A DNA stretch of 64,000 nucleotides from CACIAM-69d sp001698445 (GTDB taxonomy: Bacteria > Cyanobacteriota > Cyanobacteriia > CACIAM-69d), in the NCBI RefSeq assembly GCF_043235035.1, contig NZ_JAZAQF010000012.1, forward strand, positions 129,217-193,216. The letters run 5' to 3'. The notes under the pieces are model-generated. The model saw nothing but the letters and a program-made list of their open reading frames with translations. It did not search any database and was not told the origin of the DNA. Below, piece after piece: positions 41,792 through 50,669 of this stretch (position 1 is its first letter; each line of letters begins with the position of its first letter). A program made the position numbers and the translations under genes.

Positions 41792-42985
41792 ATGACCTCC
41801 AACACCGTACCCCAGCCATCCTCCGCCCCCCCTTGGCAAAACTGGCTGCCACAAATCAGCGTGATGGATCGTTACCTGGCCAAGGAACTGGCCATGCCCT
41901 TTCTGTTTGGGGTTGGTGCATTCTCCTCGATCGGGGTCTCCGTAGGCACGGTTTTTGACCTCGTGCGCAAAGTCGTAGAAGAAGGATTGCCCATTCACCT
42001 GGCCATGCAGGTGATGTTGCTGCAAATGCCCTACTTCATCGTGTTGTCTTTCCCCATGTCCACCCTGTTGGCCTCCATGATGGCCTTTGGGCGGCTGTCC
42101 AACGACAGCGAATTGGTGGCCCTCCGCAGTTGCGGCATTGGGGTTTATCGGATTGTTGCACCGGCCTTGGTGCTCAGCCTGTTTGTCACGGGTCTAACTT
42201 TTGTTTTTAACGAAGCATTAGTACCCGCCGCCAACTACCAAGCCACCACCATTTTGGAGCGGGCCCTAGGAACCGACGATAACCAGCCCTCCTTTCGGGA
42301 AGAAAATATTTTCTATCGGGAATTCAGCGAAGTTGAACAACCGGATGGTGAGAAAAAAAGCATTCTCAGCCGTGTGTTTTATGCCGAGCGCTATGACGGC
42401 AAACAGATGCTTTCCCTGACGATTATCGATCGCTCCCAGGCGGGCATCAGTCAAATTGTGACCGCCAAATCTGCCGTTTGGAATTCCCAAGAGCGGGCCT
42501 GGGATTTCCGAGATGGCACGATTTATTTGGTGGCTCCCGATGGTTCCTACCGCGACATTTTGCGTTTTGAGCAACAACGGTTGCAGCTCCCCCGAACGCC
42601 CCTCGATTTGGCCGTGCGCGATCGCTTCTCCAATGAACTGAATATTGCCGAAGCTCAAGAGCGTTTGGCCATTTTGCGTCAGAGTGGCGAGCGAGCAGAA
42701 ATTACCAAGCTAGAGCTACGAATTCAGCAAAAATACGCATTTCCCTTCATTTGCGTAGGCTTTGGTTTGGTGGGTTCAGCGCTGGCCAATCGTCGCCATC
42801 AACGCCTTGGCCGTGCCACCAGTTTTGGTGTGAGCGTGGTGGTCATTTTCGCCTATTATTTGTTGGCTTTCCTGATGGATGCCTTGGCCCGAACAGAGTT
42901 TCTGTCTCCGATGGTGGCGGCTTGGTTGCCTTTGTTGGTGGTTGGGGCGTTGGGGACGGGGCTGCTGGTGCGGGCGGCACGCTAA
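41792..42985 (+). CDS. lptF: LptF/LptG family permease
   Basis: A 397-residue YjgP/YjgQ-type permease of the lipopolysaccharide export complex. Three N-terminal helices (SVMDRYLAKELAMPFLFGVGAFSSIGVS, QVMLLQMPYFIVLSFPMSTLLASMMAFGRLSNDSELVALRSCG) precede a large periplasmic beta domain (~135-300) and a C-terminal block of three helices (FICVGFGLVGSALANR, VVVIFAYYLLAFLMDALA). Cyanobacteria usually carry a single LptF/G-type gene. It begins 81 bases after lptB; the intervening DNA is C-rich. Confidence 0.9.
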   Translation: MTSNTVPQPSSAPPWQNWLPQISVMDRYLAKELAMPFLFGVGAFSSIGVSVGTVFDLVRKVVEEGLPIHLAMQVMLLQMPYFIVLSFPMSTLLASMMAFGRLSNDSELVALRSCGIGVYRIVAPALVLSLFVTGLTFVFNEALVPAANYQATTILERALGTDDNQPSFREENIFYREFSEVEQPDGEKKSILSRVFYAERYDGKQMLSLTIIDRSQAGISQIVTAKSAVWNSQERAWDFRDGTIYLVAPDGSYRDILRFEQQRLQLPRTPLDLAVRDRFSNELNIAEAQERLAILRQSGERAEITKLELRIQQKYAFPFICVGFGLVGSALANRRHQRLGRATSFGVSVVVIFAYYLLAFLMDALARTEFLSPMVAAWLPLLVVGALGTGLLVRAAR

Positions 42986-42994
42986 ATTCCCCAG

Positions 42995-43054
42995 TTCAAT
43001 TCAATTCAATTCAACTCAACTCAACTCAACTCAATTCAATTCAACTCAATCCAA
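42995..43054 (+). repeat. Twelve YTCAA/YCCAA pentamer repeats
   Basis: A run of TTCAA and CTCAA pentamers, 12 units with the last TCCAA, starting 10 bases after the lptF stop. It is a microsatellite with a 5-base period. Confidence 0.92.
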
Positions 43055-43179
43055 CCGTTCATCCAAAGCTAAATTCAACATGCAATTCGGGAACTTACCC
43101 AAATTGCCGAGATAAGGAGCTTGGAGGATATTTGAAAAGTATCTTGAAGCCCTGATCAAGTCCCAATCGTCGTGGGGAG

Positions 43180-43199
43180 CAAGGGGCTTAAGCCCCTTG
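43180..43199. repeat. Perfect 20-bp REP-like palindrome
   Basis: CAAGGGGCTTAAGCCCCTTG, identical to 24863-24882, with left flank CAATCGTCGTGGGGAG and right flank TCTGG. It lies between lptF and tgt. Confidence 0.88.
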
Positions 43200-43284
43200 T
43201 CTGGATTGATCGTTGGAGTTAGCAAAAATTCGTTTTGGGTTTTCAGAAATTTGCTCAGCAGTCCGAAAAATTTTGCCCCCGTTC

Positions 43285-44436
43285 ATGAGTGCTATTGCCC
43301 CTGATTTTCGGTTTGAGTTAGTGGCTGAATGTTCCCAAACATCGGCCCGCGTTGGTGTTTTTCACACGCCCCACGGCATTGTGGAAACCCCTCGCTTTAT
43401 GCCCGTGGGCACATTGGCCAATGTCAAAACCCTGTCGCCGGATCAAGTGGCCGCCACTGGGGCCCAGATGATTTTGTCGAATACCTATCACCTGCATTTG
43501 CAACCGGGTGAAGGCATCGTGCAGGCGGCGGGCGGACTGCACAAGTTTATGAACTGGCAGGGGCCGATTCTGACGGACTCGGGCGGGTTTCAGGTGTTTA
43601 GCCTCAGTGAAATGCGGCAAATTAGCGATCGGGGCGTGACGTTTCGATCGCCCCACGACGGCAGCATTATTGATTTCACCCCCGAAAAATCCATTCAAAT
43701 TCAAAACGCCCTCGGATCCGATGTGATCATGGCGTTTGATGAATGTCCGCCCTACCCAGCCACCCGCGAACAGGTGGAAAAGGCGACCGATCGCACCTAC
43801 CAATGGCTGCTGCGGTGCATCGAGGCCCATCAGCGTTCTGATCAAGCCCTATTCGGCATTGTTCAAGGGGGAACCTACGCGGATTTGCGAGCCAAGGCGG
43901 CGGCGGATTTGGCGGCCCTGGATCTGCCCGGCTACGCGATCGGGGGGGTGAGCGTGGGGGAACCGCCGGAACTGATTGAGCACATCGTGAAAGCGACCAC
44001 GCCCCTGTTGCCTCCCCACAAATTGCGCTACTTGATGGGGGTGGGGACTTATCGAGAAATGGCCCAGGCGATCGCCGCCGGGATTGATGTGTTTGATTGC
44101 GTGATTCCCACAAGACTGGCGCGGCATGGGGCGGCCCTGGTGCAGGGTGAGCGTTGGAACCTGAAAAACGCCCAATTCCGGGAAGATTTCCGGCCGCTGG
44201 ATGAAACCTGCCCTTGCTACACCTGCCAAAACTTCAGCCGCGCCTACATTGGCCACCTAATCCGCGCCAAGGAAATTTTGGGCTACACGCTGCTGGCAAT
44301 CCACAACGTGACGGAGCTAATCCGATTCACGCAGCGGATTCGATCGGCTATTTTGGCGGGCAATTTTGCCGATGAATTTGCCCACTGGTTGCGCCCGGCT
44401 GATGACCTGGCCGCCGCCGCCCGACTCGATGATTGA
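43285..44436 (+). CDS. tgt: Queuine tRNA-ribosyltransferase
   Basis: Exchanges guanine 34 for a 7-deazaguanine in GUN-anticodon tRNAs; 383 residues. The active-site segments are TDSGGFQVFSLSEMRQ, DVIMAFDECPPYPATREQ, GIVQGG and the nucleophile region GIDVFDCVIPTRLARHG. Zinc ligands are in CPCYTCQNFSRAYIGHL. ATG 43285 (MSAIAPDFRFELVAE) gives the normal N-terminus; the frame is open further upstream. It stands alone, with a palindromic repeat upstream. Confidence 0.96.
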   Translation: MSAIAPDFRFELVAECSQTSARVGVFHTPHGIVETPRFMPVGTLANVKTLSPDQVAATGAQMILSNTYHLHLQPGEGIVQAAGGLHKFMNWQGPILTDSGGFQVFSLSEMRQISDRGVTFRSPHDGSIIDFTPEKSIQIQNALGSDVIMAFDECPPYPATREQVEKATDRTYQWLLRCIEAHQRSDQALFGIVQGGTYADLRAKAAADLAALDLPGYAIGGVSVGEPPELIEHIVKATTPLLPPHKLRYLMGVGTYREMAQAIAAGIDVFDCVIPTRLARHGAALVQGERWNLKNAQFREDFRPLDETCPCYTCQNFSRAYIGHLIRAKEILGYTLLAIHNVTELIRFTQRIRSAILAGNFADEFAHWLRPADDLAAAARLDD

Positions 44437-44552
44437 GCATCCACCCATGATCCACGGGCGATCGCCAGCAGAAGCGCGATCAAGTGGGGCGATCGCACCA
44501 TGGCCCGCCCAAAACCAGCGTCTAAAATAGATCAATTCAATGCTCTCGGGAG

Positions 44553-45035
44553 ATGCCGATCGTGAACTGGCGCGGAACGACGACAACTTGGCGCGATCGC
44601 CTGTTTGGTGCTTTGGTCTATGCCCTGCCGCTGGTGGATGTGGAGAGGTTTAGTAACTCCATCTTCGGAGAACTGCCATTTTTGCAGGTGTTGTATGTGC
44701 CGCTGCAGCCCCTGCTTCAGCTCTACCAAATTCCCTTCATGAGCTTCATCATCTTTTTGGTGCTGTTCCTGTTGGTGGTTCGTAACAGCAACATCAGCTA
44801 TTTCATTCGCTTCAACACCATGCAATCGATTCTGATTTCGATTTTGGTGTCACTCTGTAGCCTAGTAATTGGCGTGATCTTCCAGCCAATGGGGGGGTTC
44901 ATTGAGGAGACCTTGGGCAGCACGGTGTTCTTGGGAGTTGTAGCGGCAGCCATTTACTCGATCGTCCAGTCGGCTTTGGGGCGCTTGGCAGAAATTCCCA
45001 GCCTCTCGGAAGCGGTGCATATGCAGGTGCGCTAA
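44553..45035 (+). CDS. Tic20 family protein (Ycf60-like)
   Basis: A 160-residue membrane protein of the Tic20/Ycf60 family, related to the protein-import channel of plastids. Typical features are WRDRLFGALVYALPLVDVERFSNSIF near the N-terminus, then helices FMSFIIFLVLFLLVVRN, FIRFNTMQSILISILVSLCSLVIGVIF and GSTVFLGVVAAAIYSIVQSALG. The phrase YFIRFNTMQSILI is characteristic. Its function in cyanobacteria is not established. Confidence 0.9.
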   Translation: MPIVNWRGTTTTWRDRLFGALVYALPLVDVERFSNSIFGELPFLQVLYVPLQPLLQLYQIPFMSFIIFLVLFLLVVRNSNISYFIRFNTMQSILISILVSLCSLVIGVIFQPMGGFIEETLGSTVFLGVVAAAIYSIVQSALGRLAEIPSLSEAVHMQVR

Positions 45036-45208
45036 TCGCTGTTCACGGCATCGGGGCGATCGGGAGAATTCGGGCGATCGGGCAGCCCCTCGGTGGGGTA
45101 TGATATACAGCCCGTGAATCCTTGTCGATCGGCAACAGCGGGGCCCTCAGCATTGCCCCCCAGTCAGCCCGATCGACCATTCTATTGTCCGCAAGGAACT
45201 ACCCATCC

Positions 45209-45547
45209 ATGTCTGCAAATCGCCTCTACGAAACGATGTACATCCTGCGCCCCGACCTCAACGAAGAGGCCGTGGATGCCAACATCAACAAATATCGGAC
45301 GATGCTGACGGAGCAAGGAGCCACCGGCCTCGAAATCCAACACCGTGGCAAGCGCCGGTTGTCCTATGAAATCAACCGTTGCCGCGAAGGCGTGTACATC
45401 CAAATGAACTATGAACACGCCACCGGCAGCCACATCGCCCCCATGGAAAAGGCCATGCGCCTCAGCGAAGACGTGATTCGCTACCTGACGATTAAGCTCG
45501 ATCCTCGCAAGGTGAAGGCCGCCGCCGAAGCAGAATCGGCTGCTTAA
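45209..45547 (+). CDS. rpsF: 30S ribosomal protein S6
   Basis: A 112-residue primary 16S-binding protein of the small subunit platform. The fold is clear: LYETMYILRPDLNEEAVDANINKYRTML, HRGKRRLSYEINRCREGVYIQMNYEH, SEDVIRYLTIKLD. The start is ATG 45209 with AAGGA at 45193-45197; an upstream in-frame extension would add ~29 non-family residues. A strong terminator follows, so it is transcribed alone here. Confidence 0.96.
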   Translation: MSANRLYETMYILRPDLNEEAVDANINKYRTMLTEQGATGLEIQHRGKRRLSYEINRCREGVYIQMNYEHATGSHIAPMEKAMRLSEDVIRYLTIKLDPRKVKAAAEAESAA

Positions 45548-45607
45548 ATCCCAAGCTCGATCGAGTGGGGTTTGAACTTCCATTCAAACCAAAACAACTT
45601 AAGGGCC

Positions 45608-45636
45608 AGGGCGTGGGAGCTACCGCGCCCTTTTTT
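45608..45636 (+). terminator. Intrinsic terminator of rpsF
   Basis: AGGGCG (45608-45613) pairs with CGCCCT (45626-45631), and T residues run from 45631 to 45636. Confidence 0.85.
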
Positions 45637-45961
45637 GCGCCCGTGGTTTTGCCCAAACCCTGATCCCAGCCAGCCAACTTTTTGGGAAATCGTTACTCTA
45701 GGGCCAGGGAAATCGATCGAACGTATCCGTTCCGCAGCGTCGGGCTGGCTCCGTGAAGATACATCCCTGATTTTGCAGCAGTGCTGGCCTGAAGATTTGC
45801 CCAATTGACTTGATCAAAATTCAGTTCATTAGACTGAAAGCTGAGCCAATCCGGCTCAGTCGAGTCAACTCCATTGGCTAACCTCCGTTGGCTAACCTCC
45901 GTTGGCTAAGCTCAGTTCGTTCAGTTCATTCAATTCCAAGCCCAAAATTAACAAACGGCGG
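45637..45961. other. rpsF to DUF1499 gap
   Basis: 325 bases without a supported gene. Near 45875-45910 the 14-base phrase TTGGCTAACCTCCG occurs in tandem, preceded by related CTCAGT/GTCGAGTC phrases. Confidence 0.5.
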
Positions 45962-46639
45962 ATGCAACCTATGGGTGGGGTGATGGGGAAACCACAAGAT
46001 CAAAATCAGTTCAGAACCCAAAGCCATTCGCTGCGATCAGGCAACGGCAACGCCCCCGGCTGGTTGGCTTGGGTGGCGGCCCTGCTGCTGTGGCTACCGG
46101 CAACCACGGCCTGGGCCGCGCCCGGGCCGATCATGGGTTCTGTTTTTGGCAATTTGTTTGCGGGCAATCGCCCCGAAAACTTGGGTGCAGTGGCGGGTCA
46201 ACTTCGCCCCTGTCCCAACAGTCCCAATTGCGTCAGCAGCCAAACCCCGATCACGGATTTGCAACACACGATCGCCCCGCTCCAGATTATGGGCGATGCT
46301 GATCATGTTTTTGCGGCCCTGACCGAGTTGGTGAAAGCGACGGAACGCACCACCGTGATTACTGAATCGCCCAATTATCTCTATGCAGAATTCACCACAC
46401 CGCTGCTGGGGTTTGTGGACGATGTGGAATTTTTGCTGGATGGAGAAACCAATCAAATTCAGGTGCGATCGGCTTCGCGATTGGGAGAATCAGACTTGGG
46501 ACTCAATCGTCAGCGCATCGAAACCCTGCGGGCCCAATTGACCCAAAAGCTAGCTTTGGAACAGGCGGCGGTGATCCTTACGCCCTCGAATTCAACTCTT
46601 GAGAATTCAACTCTTGAGAATTCAACTCCTGAGAGTTAA
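45962..46639 (+). CDS. DUF1499 family exported protein
   Basis: A 225-residue protein with a signal peptide (WLAWVAALLLWLPATTAWAAPG) and a DUF1499 domain: RPCPNSPNCVSSQ, YLYAEFTTPLLGFVDDVEFLLD and IQVRSASRLGESDLGLNRQRIETLRAQL. The conserved paired Cys lie in CPNSPNC. The C-terminal residues NSTLENSTLENSTPES come from a 15-base tandem repeat that continues through and past the stop codon. ATG 45962 is chosen; the frame also opens at a TTG 60 bases upstream. Function unknown. Confidence 0.82.
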   Translation: MQPMGGVMGKPQDQNQFRTQSHSLRSGNGNAPGWLAWVAALLLWLPATTAWAAPGPIMGSVFGNLFAGNRPENLGAVAGQLRPCPNSPNCVSSQTPITDLQHTIAPLQIMGDADHVFAALTELVKATERTTVITESPNYLYAEFTTPLLGFVDDVEFLLDGETNQIQVRSASRLGESDLGLNRQRIETLRAQLTQKLALEQAAVILTPSNSTLENSTLENSTPES

Positions 46640-46662
46640 TTTCCTCATAATTCAGCCCCTGA
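46588..46662 (+). repeat. Five 15-nt tandem repeats spanning a stop codon
   Basis: Units begin at 46588, 46603, 46618, 46633 and 46648. The first two are identical (GAATTCAACTCTTGA), the third differs by one base and the last two are degraded. The stop of the DUF1499 gene (46637-46639) lies in the fourth unit. Confidence 0.88.
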
Positions 46663-46731
46663 ATGAGTTTTCTGAGAGGATGTCTGCCAAGCCCAAACTG
46701 CTACCTTTCAGGTCTCACCGATCAACAAAGA

Positions 46732-46751
46732 CAAGGGGCTTAAGCTCCTTG
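46732..46751. repeat. REP-like palindrome copy
   Basis: CAAGGGGCTTAAGCTCCTTG, one mismatch from the perfect copies. It lies in the 274-base gap before mnmE. Confidence 0.82.
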
Positions 46752-46913
46752 CCCCTAAGACTACGAGTGCTTTGCCAGGATCCCAAGTTACTCCTCAGGC
46801 ATCCTCTAAACCCATGGGCTAATTTGGGCTAATTTGGGCGAATTTATGCCCTAGATTAGTCCCCTGATTCCTGAAAACAGAACCATTGCAGAGGATTGCA
46901 ATAGACCGAACCT

Positions 46914-48323
46914 ATGGGTGCATCGGCCACAAAGCAAGACACAATTGCCGCGATCGCCACGGCAATTGTGCCGCAACAGGGCAGCGTTGGCATTGTGCGG
47001 ATGTCGGGGCCCGAGGCCTGGGCGATCGCCCGGCGAATTTTTCGGGCCCCCGGCTCCCAACCCTGGGATAGTCACCGAATTTTGTATGGCTATTTGCACA
47101 ATCCCCAAACGGGCGAAACCGTTGACGAAGCGCTGCTGTTGCTGATGGCGGCTCCGCGCACCTACACCCGCGAGGACGTGGTGGAACTCCACTGCCACGG
47201 GGGAATGATGGTGGTGCAACAAACGCTACAGCTCTGTTTGCAGCAGGGGGCGCGTCTGGGGCAACCGGGGGAATTTACGCTGCGGGCGTTTTTGAATGGG
47301 CGGATTGACCTGACCCAAGCGGAAAGCGTCGCGGACTTGGTGGGGGCCCAGTCACCCCAGGCGGCCCAGGCGGCCTTGGCGGGGGTGCAAGGGAAGCTGG
47401 CCCGGCCGATTCGCGATTTGCGATCGAACTGTATGGATTGGTTGGCAGAAATTGAGGCCCGTATTGATTTTGAAGACGATCTGCCGCCGCTGGATTTGCC
47501 CGCCGTGACGGCGGCCCTGCAAACCATCGCCAGCCAGATCGATCGCTGGTTGGCCACGGCCGATCGGGGTGAGCTGTTGCGCAGTGGGTTGAAGGTGGCG
47601 ATCGTCGGGCGACCGAACGCGGGCAAGTCCAGCCTGTTGAACGCCTGGAGCCGCAGCGATCGGGCGATCGTCACGGAGTTGCCGGGAACCACACGGGACG
47701 TGGTGGAATCGCGGCTGGTGGTGGGCGGCATCCCGATCCAAGTGCTGGATACGGCGGGAATTCGGGAAACCGATGACCTGGTGGAAAAAATTGGGGTGGA
47801 GCGATCGCGGGCTGCGGCTCGATCGGCGGATTTGCTGTTGTTGGTGATCGAAGCGCCCCGGGGCTGGACGGGGGGCGATCGGGCCATCTATGAACAAATC
47901 CGCGCCGCCGACCCCGATCACCCCCTGCCGCCGACCGTTTTGGTGGTGAACAAAATCGATTTGGTGGCTCCGGAAACGATTTCGTCTCTGTTGCCCCAGG
48001 ATTTTGCCCAAGTGGTTTACATGGCAGCGGCGGAAGGACGCGGTATTGACGATCTGGAGCAGGCGATTTTGCAAATTGCCCGATCGGGTCGGGTACAGGC
48101 GGCGGATTTAGATGTGGCGATTAACCAGCGACAAGCGGCGGCCCTGCTACGGGCCCAACAGGCGATCGGGCGGGTCTGCGAAACCATGGCCCAACAATTG
48201 CCCCTGGATTTTTGGACGATCGACCTGCGGGATGCGATTCAAGCCCTGGGGGAAATCACTGGCGAAGAGGTCACAGAATCCGTGCTCGATCGAATTTTCA
48301 GCCGGTTTTGTATTGGCAAATAA
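46914..48323 (+). CDS. mnmE: tRNA uridine-5-carboxymethylaminomethyl GTPase MnmE
   Basis: With MnmG, modifies the wobble uridine of several tRNAs; 469 residues. The N-terminal tetrahydrofolate-binding domain (DTIAAIATAIVPQQGSVGIVRMSG, VELHCHGGMMVVQQTL, LNGRIDLTQAESVADL) is followed by a central helical domain. An inserted G domain has GRPNAGKSSLLN, DTAGIRET and NKID. The C-terminus ends FSRFCIGK with the catalytic Cys. Start ATG 46914 gives MGASATKQDTIAAIAT. All motifs are intact. Confidence 0.97.
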   Translation: MGASATKQDTIAAIATAIVPQQGSVGIVRMSGPEAWAIARRIFRAPGSQPWDSHRILYGYLHNPQTGETVDEALLLLMAAPRTYTREDVVELHCHGGMMVVQQTLQLCLQQGARLGQPGEFTLRAFLNGRIDLTQAESVADLVGAQSPQAAQAALAGVQGKLARPIRDLRSNCMDWLAEIEARIDFEDDLPPLDLPAVTAALQTIASQIDRWLATADRGELLRSGLKVAIVGRPNAGKSSLLNAWSRSDRAIVTELPGTTRDVVESRLVVGGIPIQVLDTAGIRETDDLVEKIGVERSRAAARSADLLLLVIEAPRGWTGGDRAIYEQIRAADPDHPLPPTVLVVNKIDLVAPETISSLLPQDFAQVVYMAAAEGRGIDDLEQAILQIARSGRVQAADLDVAINQRQAAALLRAQQAIGRVCETMAQQLPLDFWTIDLRDAIQALGEITGEEVTESVLDRIFSRFCIGK

Positions 48324-48380
48324 TTGGCGAATAATTGGCAAATAATATTAAGCGGCTAATCAACAAATAGCGTTGAGTAG

Positions 48381-48932
48381 CTAATCCAAACCTTGATAGA
48401 GGGCGCTGATTGGAAACTCCAGATTCAGACTGGTTAGCATCACTTGATCGCCCGTTTGGTAAACCGTTAATTCCCAAGCACCATCGACCTGGCGGCGATA
48501 ACAACTGACCAGGGGTTGATCCTGTGAAATTAATAGATATTCTGTTAGCGAATCCAGTTTTTGATAGTCCTCAAACTTTTGGGTGCGATCGAACAATTGG
48601 GTACTGGGCGAAAGCACTTCTCCAATCAATTTGGGATAGCGTTTGACCTGGCGATCCAGGCGATCGCGCGGGTCACAGGTGACAAAAATATCGGGATAGT
48701 AATAGAACTGATCTTGGTAGGCAACTTTGACATTGCCCGAATGAAACCGACAGTCCGAATTGCCCAAGTGCAAATTAATGAGCGTTAACAAATTGAGGGC
48801 AATTCGATCATGGTTATCCGTGCCGCCCGCCATCGCATCAACCAGCCCCTGACGATATTCGTGGCGGTGGGGGCTGGCTTGTTCTAGCTCTAAATAATCC
48901 GCAGGGCTGATGTAGTTAGGAACGGCAATCAT
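48381..48932 (-). CDS. Uma2/DUF820 family putative endonuclease
   Basis: A 183-residue Uma2 protein, intact: YISPADYLELEQASPHRHEY, DQFYYYPDIFVTCDPRDR, LIGEVLSPSTQLFDRTQKFEDYQKLDSLTEYLLIS. It is the same subfamily as the broken gene at 24117-24752 and shows what the intact frame looks like. I start at ATG 48932 (MIAVPNYISPADYL); a further ATG at 48977 would add 15 residues. It is convergent with mnmE, with only 57 bases between stops. Confidence 0.87.
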   Translation of the reverse strand: MIAVPNYISPADYLELEQASPHRHEYRQGLVDAMAGGTDNHDRIALNLLTLINLHLGNSDCRFHSGNVKVAYQDQFYYYPDIFVTCDPRDRLDRQVKRYPKLIGEVLSPSTQLFDRTQKFEDYQKLDSLTEYLLISQDQPLVSCYRRQVDGAWELTVYQTGDQVMLTSLNLEFPISALYQGLD

Positions 48933-49029
48933 GGCGGCGCGGCACGGCTTGGCTATGTCAATTTTAACCAGTCCCATTTAACCAATCCAATTTAACCAAC
49001 CCAACGGGCCAAGCCGGAGCCGATCGCCC

Positions 49030-50004
49030 CTAGCAACTGCCCACTTGCAACCCGTCGGGCAACTCCAGCGTGTCTCCCAAGGTTGTGCCGTTGTGGTAAG
49101 CCGCCAACAAGACCTCACTGGTTTTGCCCCAGGCGATCGCCCCGGTGGCATCCAGCCCGATCGCCCCCAAATCGCGACCCCGATCGGCCGCTTCTGCCAT
49201 CGACTTTTCAAAGGCCGCCGCCAAGCCCAGGCCGTCATCCACCCGGATCACAATCTTGGCCGCCAAGCATTCGTCCAAAATGTCTTCGCCAATGCCGGTG
49301 CAACTCACGCCCGCGTGGGCCGTGGCATAGTTGCCCGCTGGGGTGGCGGAGTCGCTGACCCGGCCAATGCGCTCAAAGCCTTTGCCCCCGGTGGAAGTGC
49401 CGGCCGCCACGCGCCCTTGCTGATCCAGCGCTACTACCCCAATCGTGCCGCGGCCCGCCGAGTCCGATCGGGAACCGGCCTCAACTTCGGCGATCGTGGC
49501 AGCCATCGATCGCTTGCTGAAGTTGTCCTTGCGCTCCTCGATCCACTCGTTGAGGCGCAAATCCGTTAGTGGGTTATAAATCGGCAGGGCCAGTTCTCGC
49601 GCCAACTCCGCCGACCCCACATCCGACAACACCCGATCGCTCTGGGTTTGCAAAAAGGCCGCCAGTTCGATCGGGTTTTGGATCCGCGACACATTAATCG
49701 TGCCGCTGAACCGTTGGGCACTGCCATCCATCAGGGATGCGCTCATGCGAATTTGCCCATCGGACTGCAACACTGACCCCGTACCCGCATTGAAGCGCGG
49801 CTCATCTTCCAACAACCGACAGCCCAGCACCACCGCCTCCTGGGCACTGGCCCCGGCCAACAAACGTTGATAGACCTGCTCCACAATGCCGGACAGCAGC
49901 GCTCGCACAGCAGCCACGCCCCCTTTGCCCTGGAGCGAGCTGCCCGCGCCGCCGTGGATGATCAATTTGGGTTGGGTGTTGGGTTGTGTAGATGCTTGAC
50001 TCAT
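49030..50004 (-). CDS. iaaA: Isoaspartyl peptidase / L-asparaginase (Ntn hydrolase)
   Basis: A 324-residue precursor of a plant-type asparaginase that cleaves itself before a Thr. The N-terminal segment is KLIIHGGAGSS; DEPRFNAGTGSVLQSDGQIRMSASLMDG follows. The autocleavage/nucleophile Thr is in SAGRGTIGVVALDQQG, and the substrate loop GKGFERIGRVSDSATPAGNYA is intact. The enzyme hydrolyses isoaspartyl dipeptides and asparagine. ATG 50004 (MSQASTQPNTQPK) is preferred to the longer frame from 50031. Confidence 0.93.
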   Translation of the reverse strand: MSQASTQPNTQPKLIIHGGAGSSLQGKGGVAAVRALLSGIVEQVYQRLLAGASAQEAVVLGCRLLEDEPRFNAGTGSVLQSDGQIRMSASLMDGSAQRFSGTINVSRIQNPIELAAFLQTQSDRVLSDVGSAELARELALPIYNPLTDLRLNEWIEERKDNFSKRSMAATIAEVEAGSRSDSAGRGTIGVVALDQQGRVAAGTSTGGKGFERIGRVSDSATPAGNYATAHAGVSCTGIGEDILDECLAAKIVIRVDDGLGLAAAFEKSMAEAADRGRDLGAIGLDATGAIAWGKTSEVLLAAYHNGTTLGDTLELPDGLQVGSC

Positions 50005-50187
50005 GGCGGGTGATCGAACGGACGATCGCAAAAAGATCGCCTCAGATTGTCCGGCTTTGGGGGAGGCTTGTCCAGGGCTAGGAAGAGGGCGAAAGCCTTA
50101 GAAAATGACTGAAACGGGGCGATCGTGATTTGCTAACTCTTGATCAAATTCCAAACAGATATCGACCAAATCCCGATCACAGCGAAG

Positions 50188-50207
50188 CAAGGGGGCTAAA
50201 CCCTTTG
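50188..50207. repeat. Degenerate REP-like palindrome copy
   Basis: CAAGGGGGCTAAACCCTTTG, followed by TCTG. A half copy CAAGGGGTTTAGGGG lies about 95 bases downstream at 50282. Confidence 0.65.
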
Positions 50208-50530
50208 TCTGAACGCCTGGACAGAGCCAGGCCTTGACCTGCTGAATGTTGAATCTTGACCAGATCCCGATCGCGACTGGACAAGGGGTTTAGGGGGGAC
50301 AATTCAAGTATCAATTTTGACGAGCCAGCCGCCGCCTTGGCCCGCAACGCCTCTCCGTTCCCATTCGGGAATCTTGCTCGTTCTCCAGCCAAGCAGGCTA
50401 CAAATGTTCCAGAATCAGCGATTCTGAGGATTCAAGGCTAAGGTAGGGGGTGATCGCGGCGACTCTCACTCAATTACTGATCTCAAGCATCATCAATTCA
50501 TAGCAATCCAGTGATCCGAGTAAATCTAAG

Positions 50531-50590
50531 GAGATCCGAAGAAATTCGAGGAGATTCAAGGAGATTCAAGGAGATTCAAGGAGATTCACG
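50531..50590 (+). repeat. Six 10-nt tandem repeats
   Basis: GAGATCCGAA, GAAATTCGAG, then GAGATTCAAG three times, then GAGATTCACG. They lie about 80 bases before the cyclase gene. Confidence 0.9.
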
Positions 50591-50669
50591 CGGATCAACG
50601 AAGCAATGATTTAGCATCTGACCGGCCCGGCCATCCTCATGACCATCCGCCCACCGTCGCCTGCGTTCC

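Larger units (their letters stand above)
50005..50669. other. Gap with two palindrome copies and a tandem repeat
   Basis: 665 bases without a supported gene between divergent genes. It contains degraded palindrome copies (50188-50207 and about 50282-50298) and six 10-base repeats (50531-50590). Confidence 0.55.
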
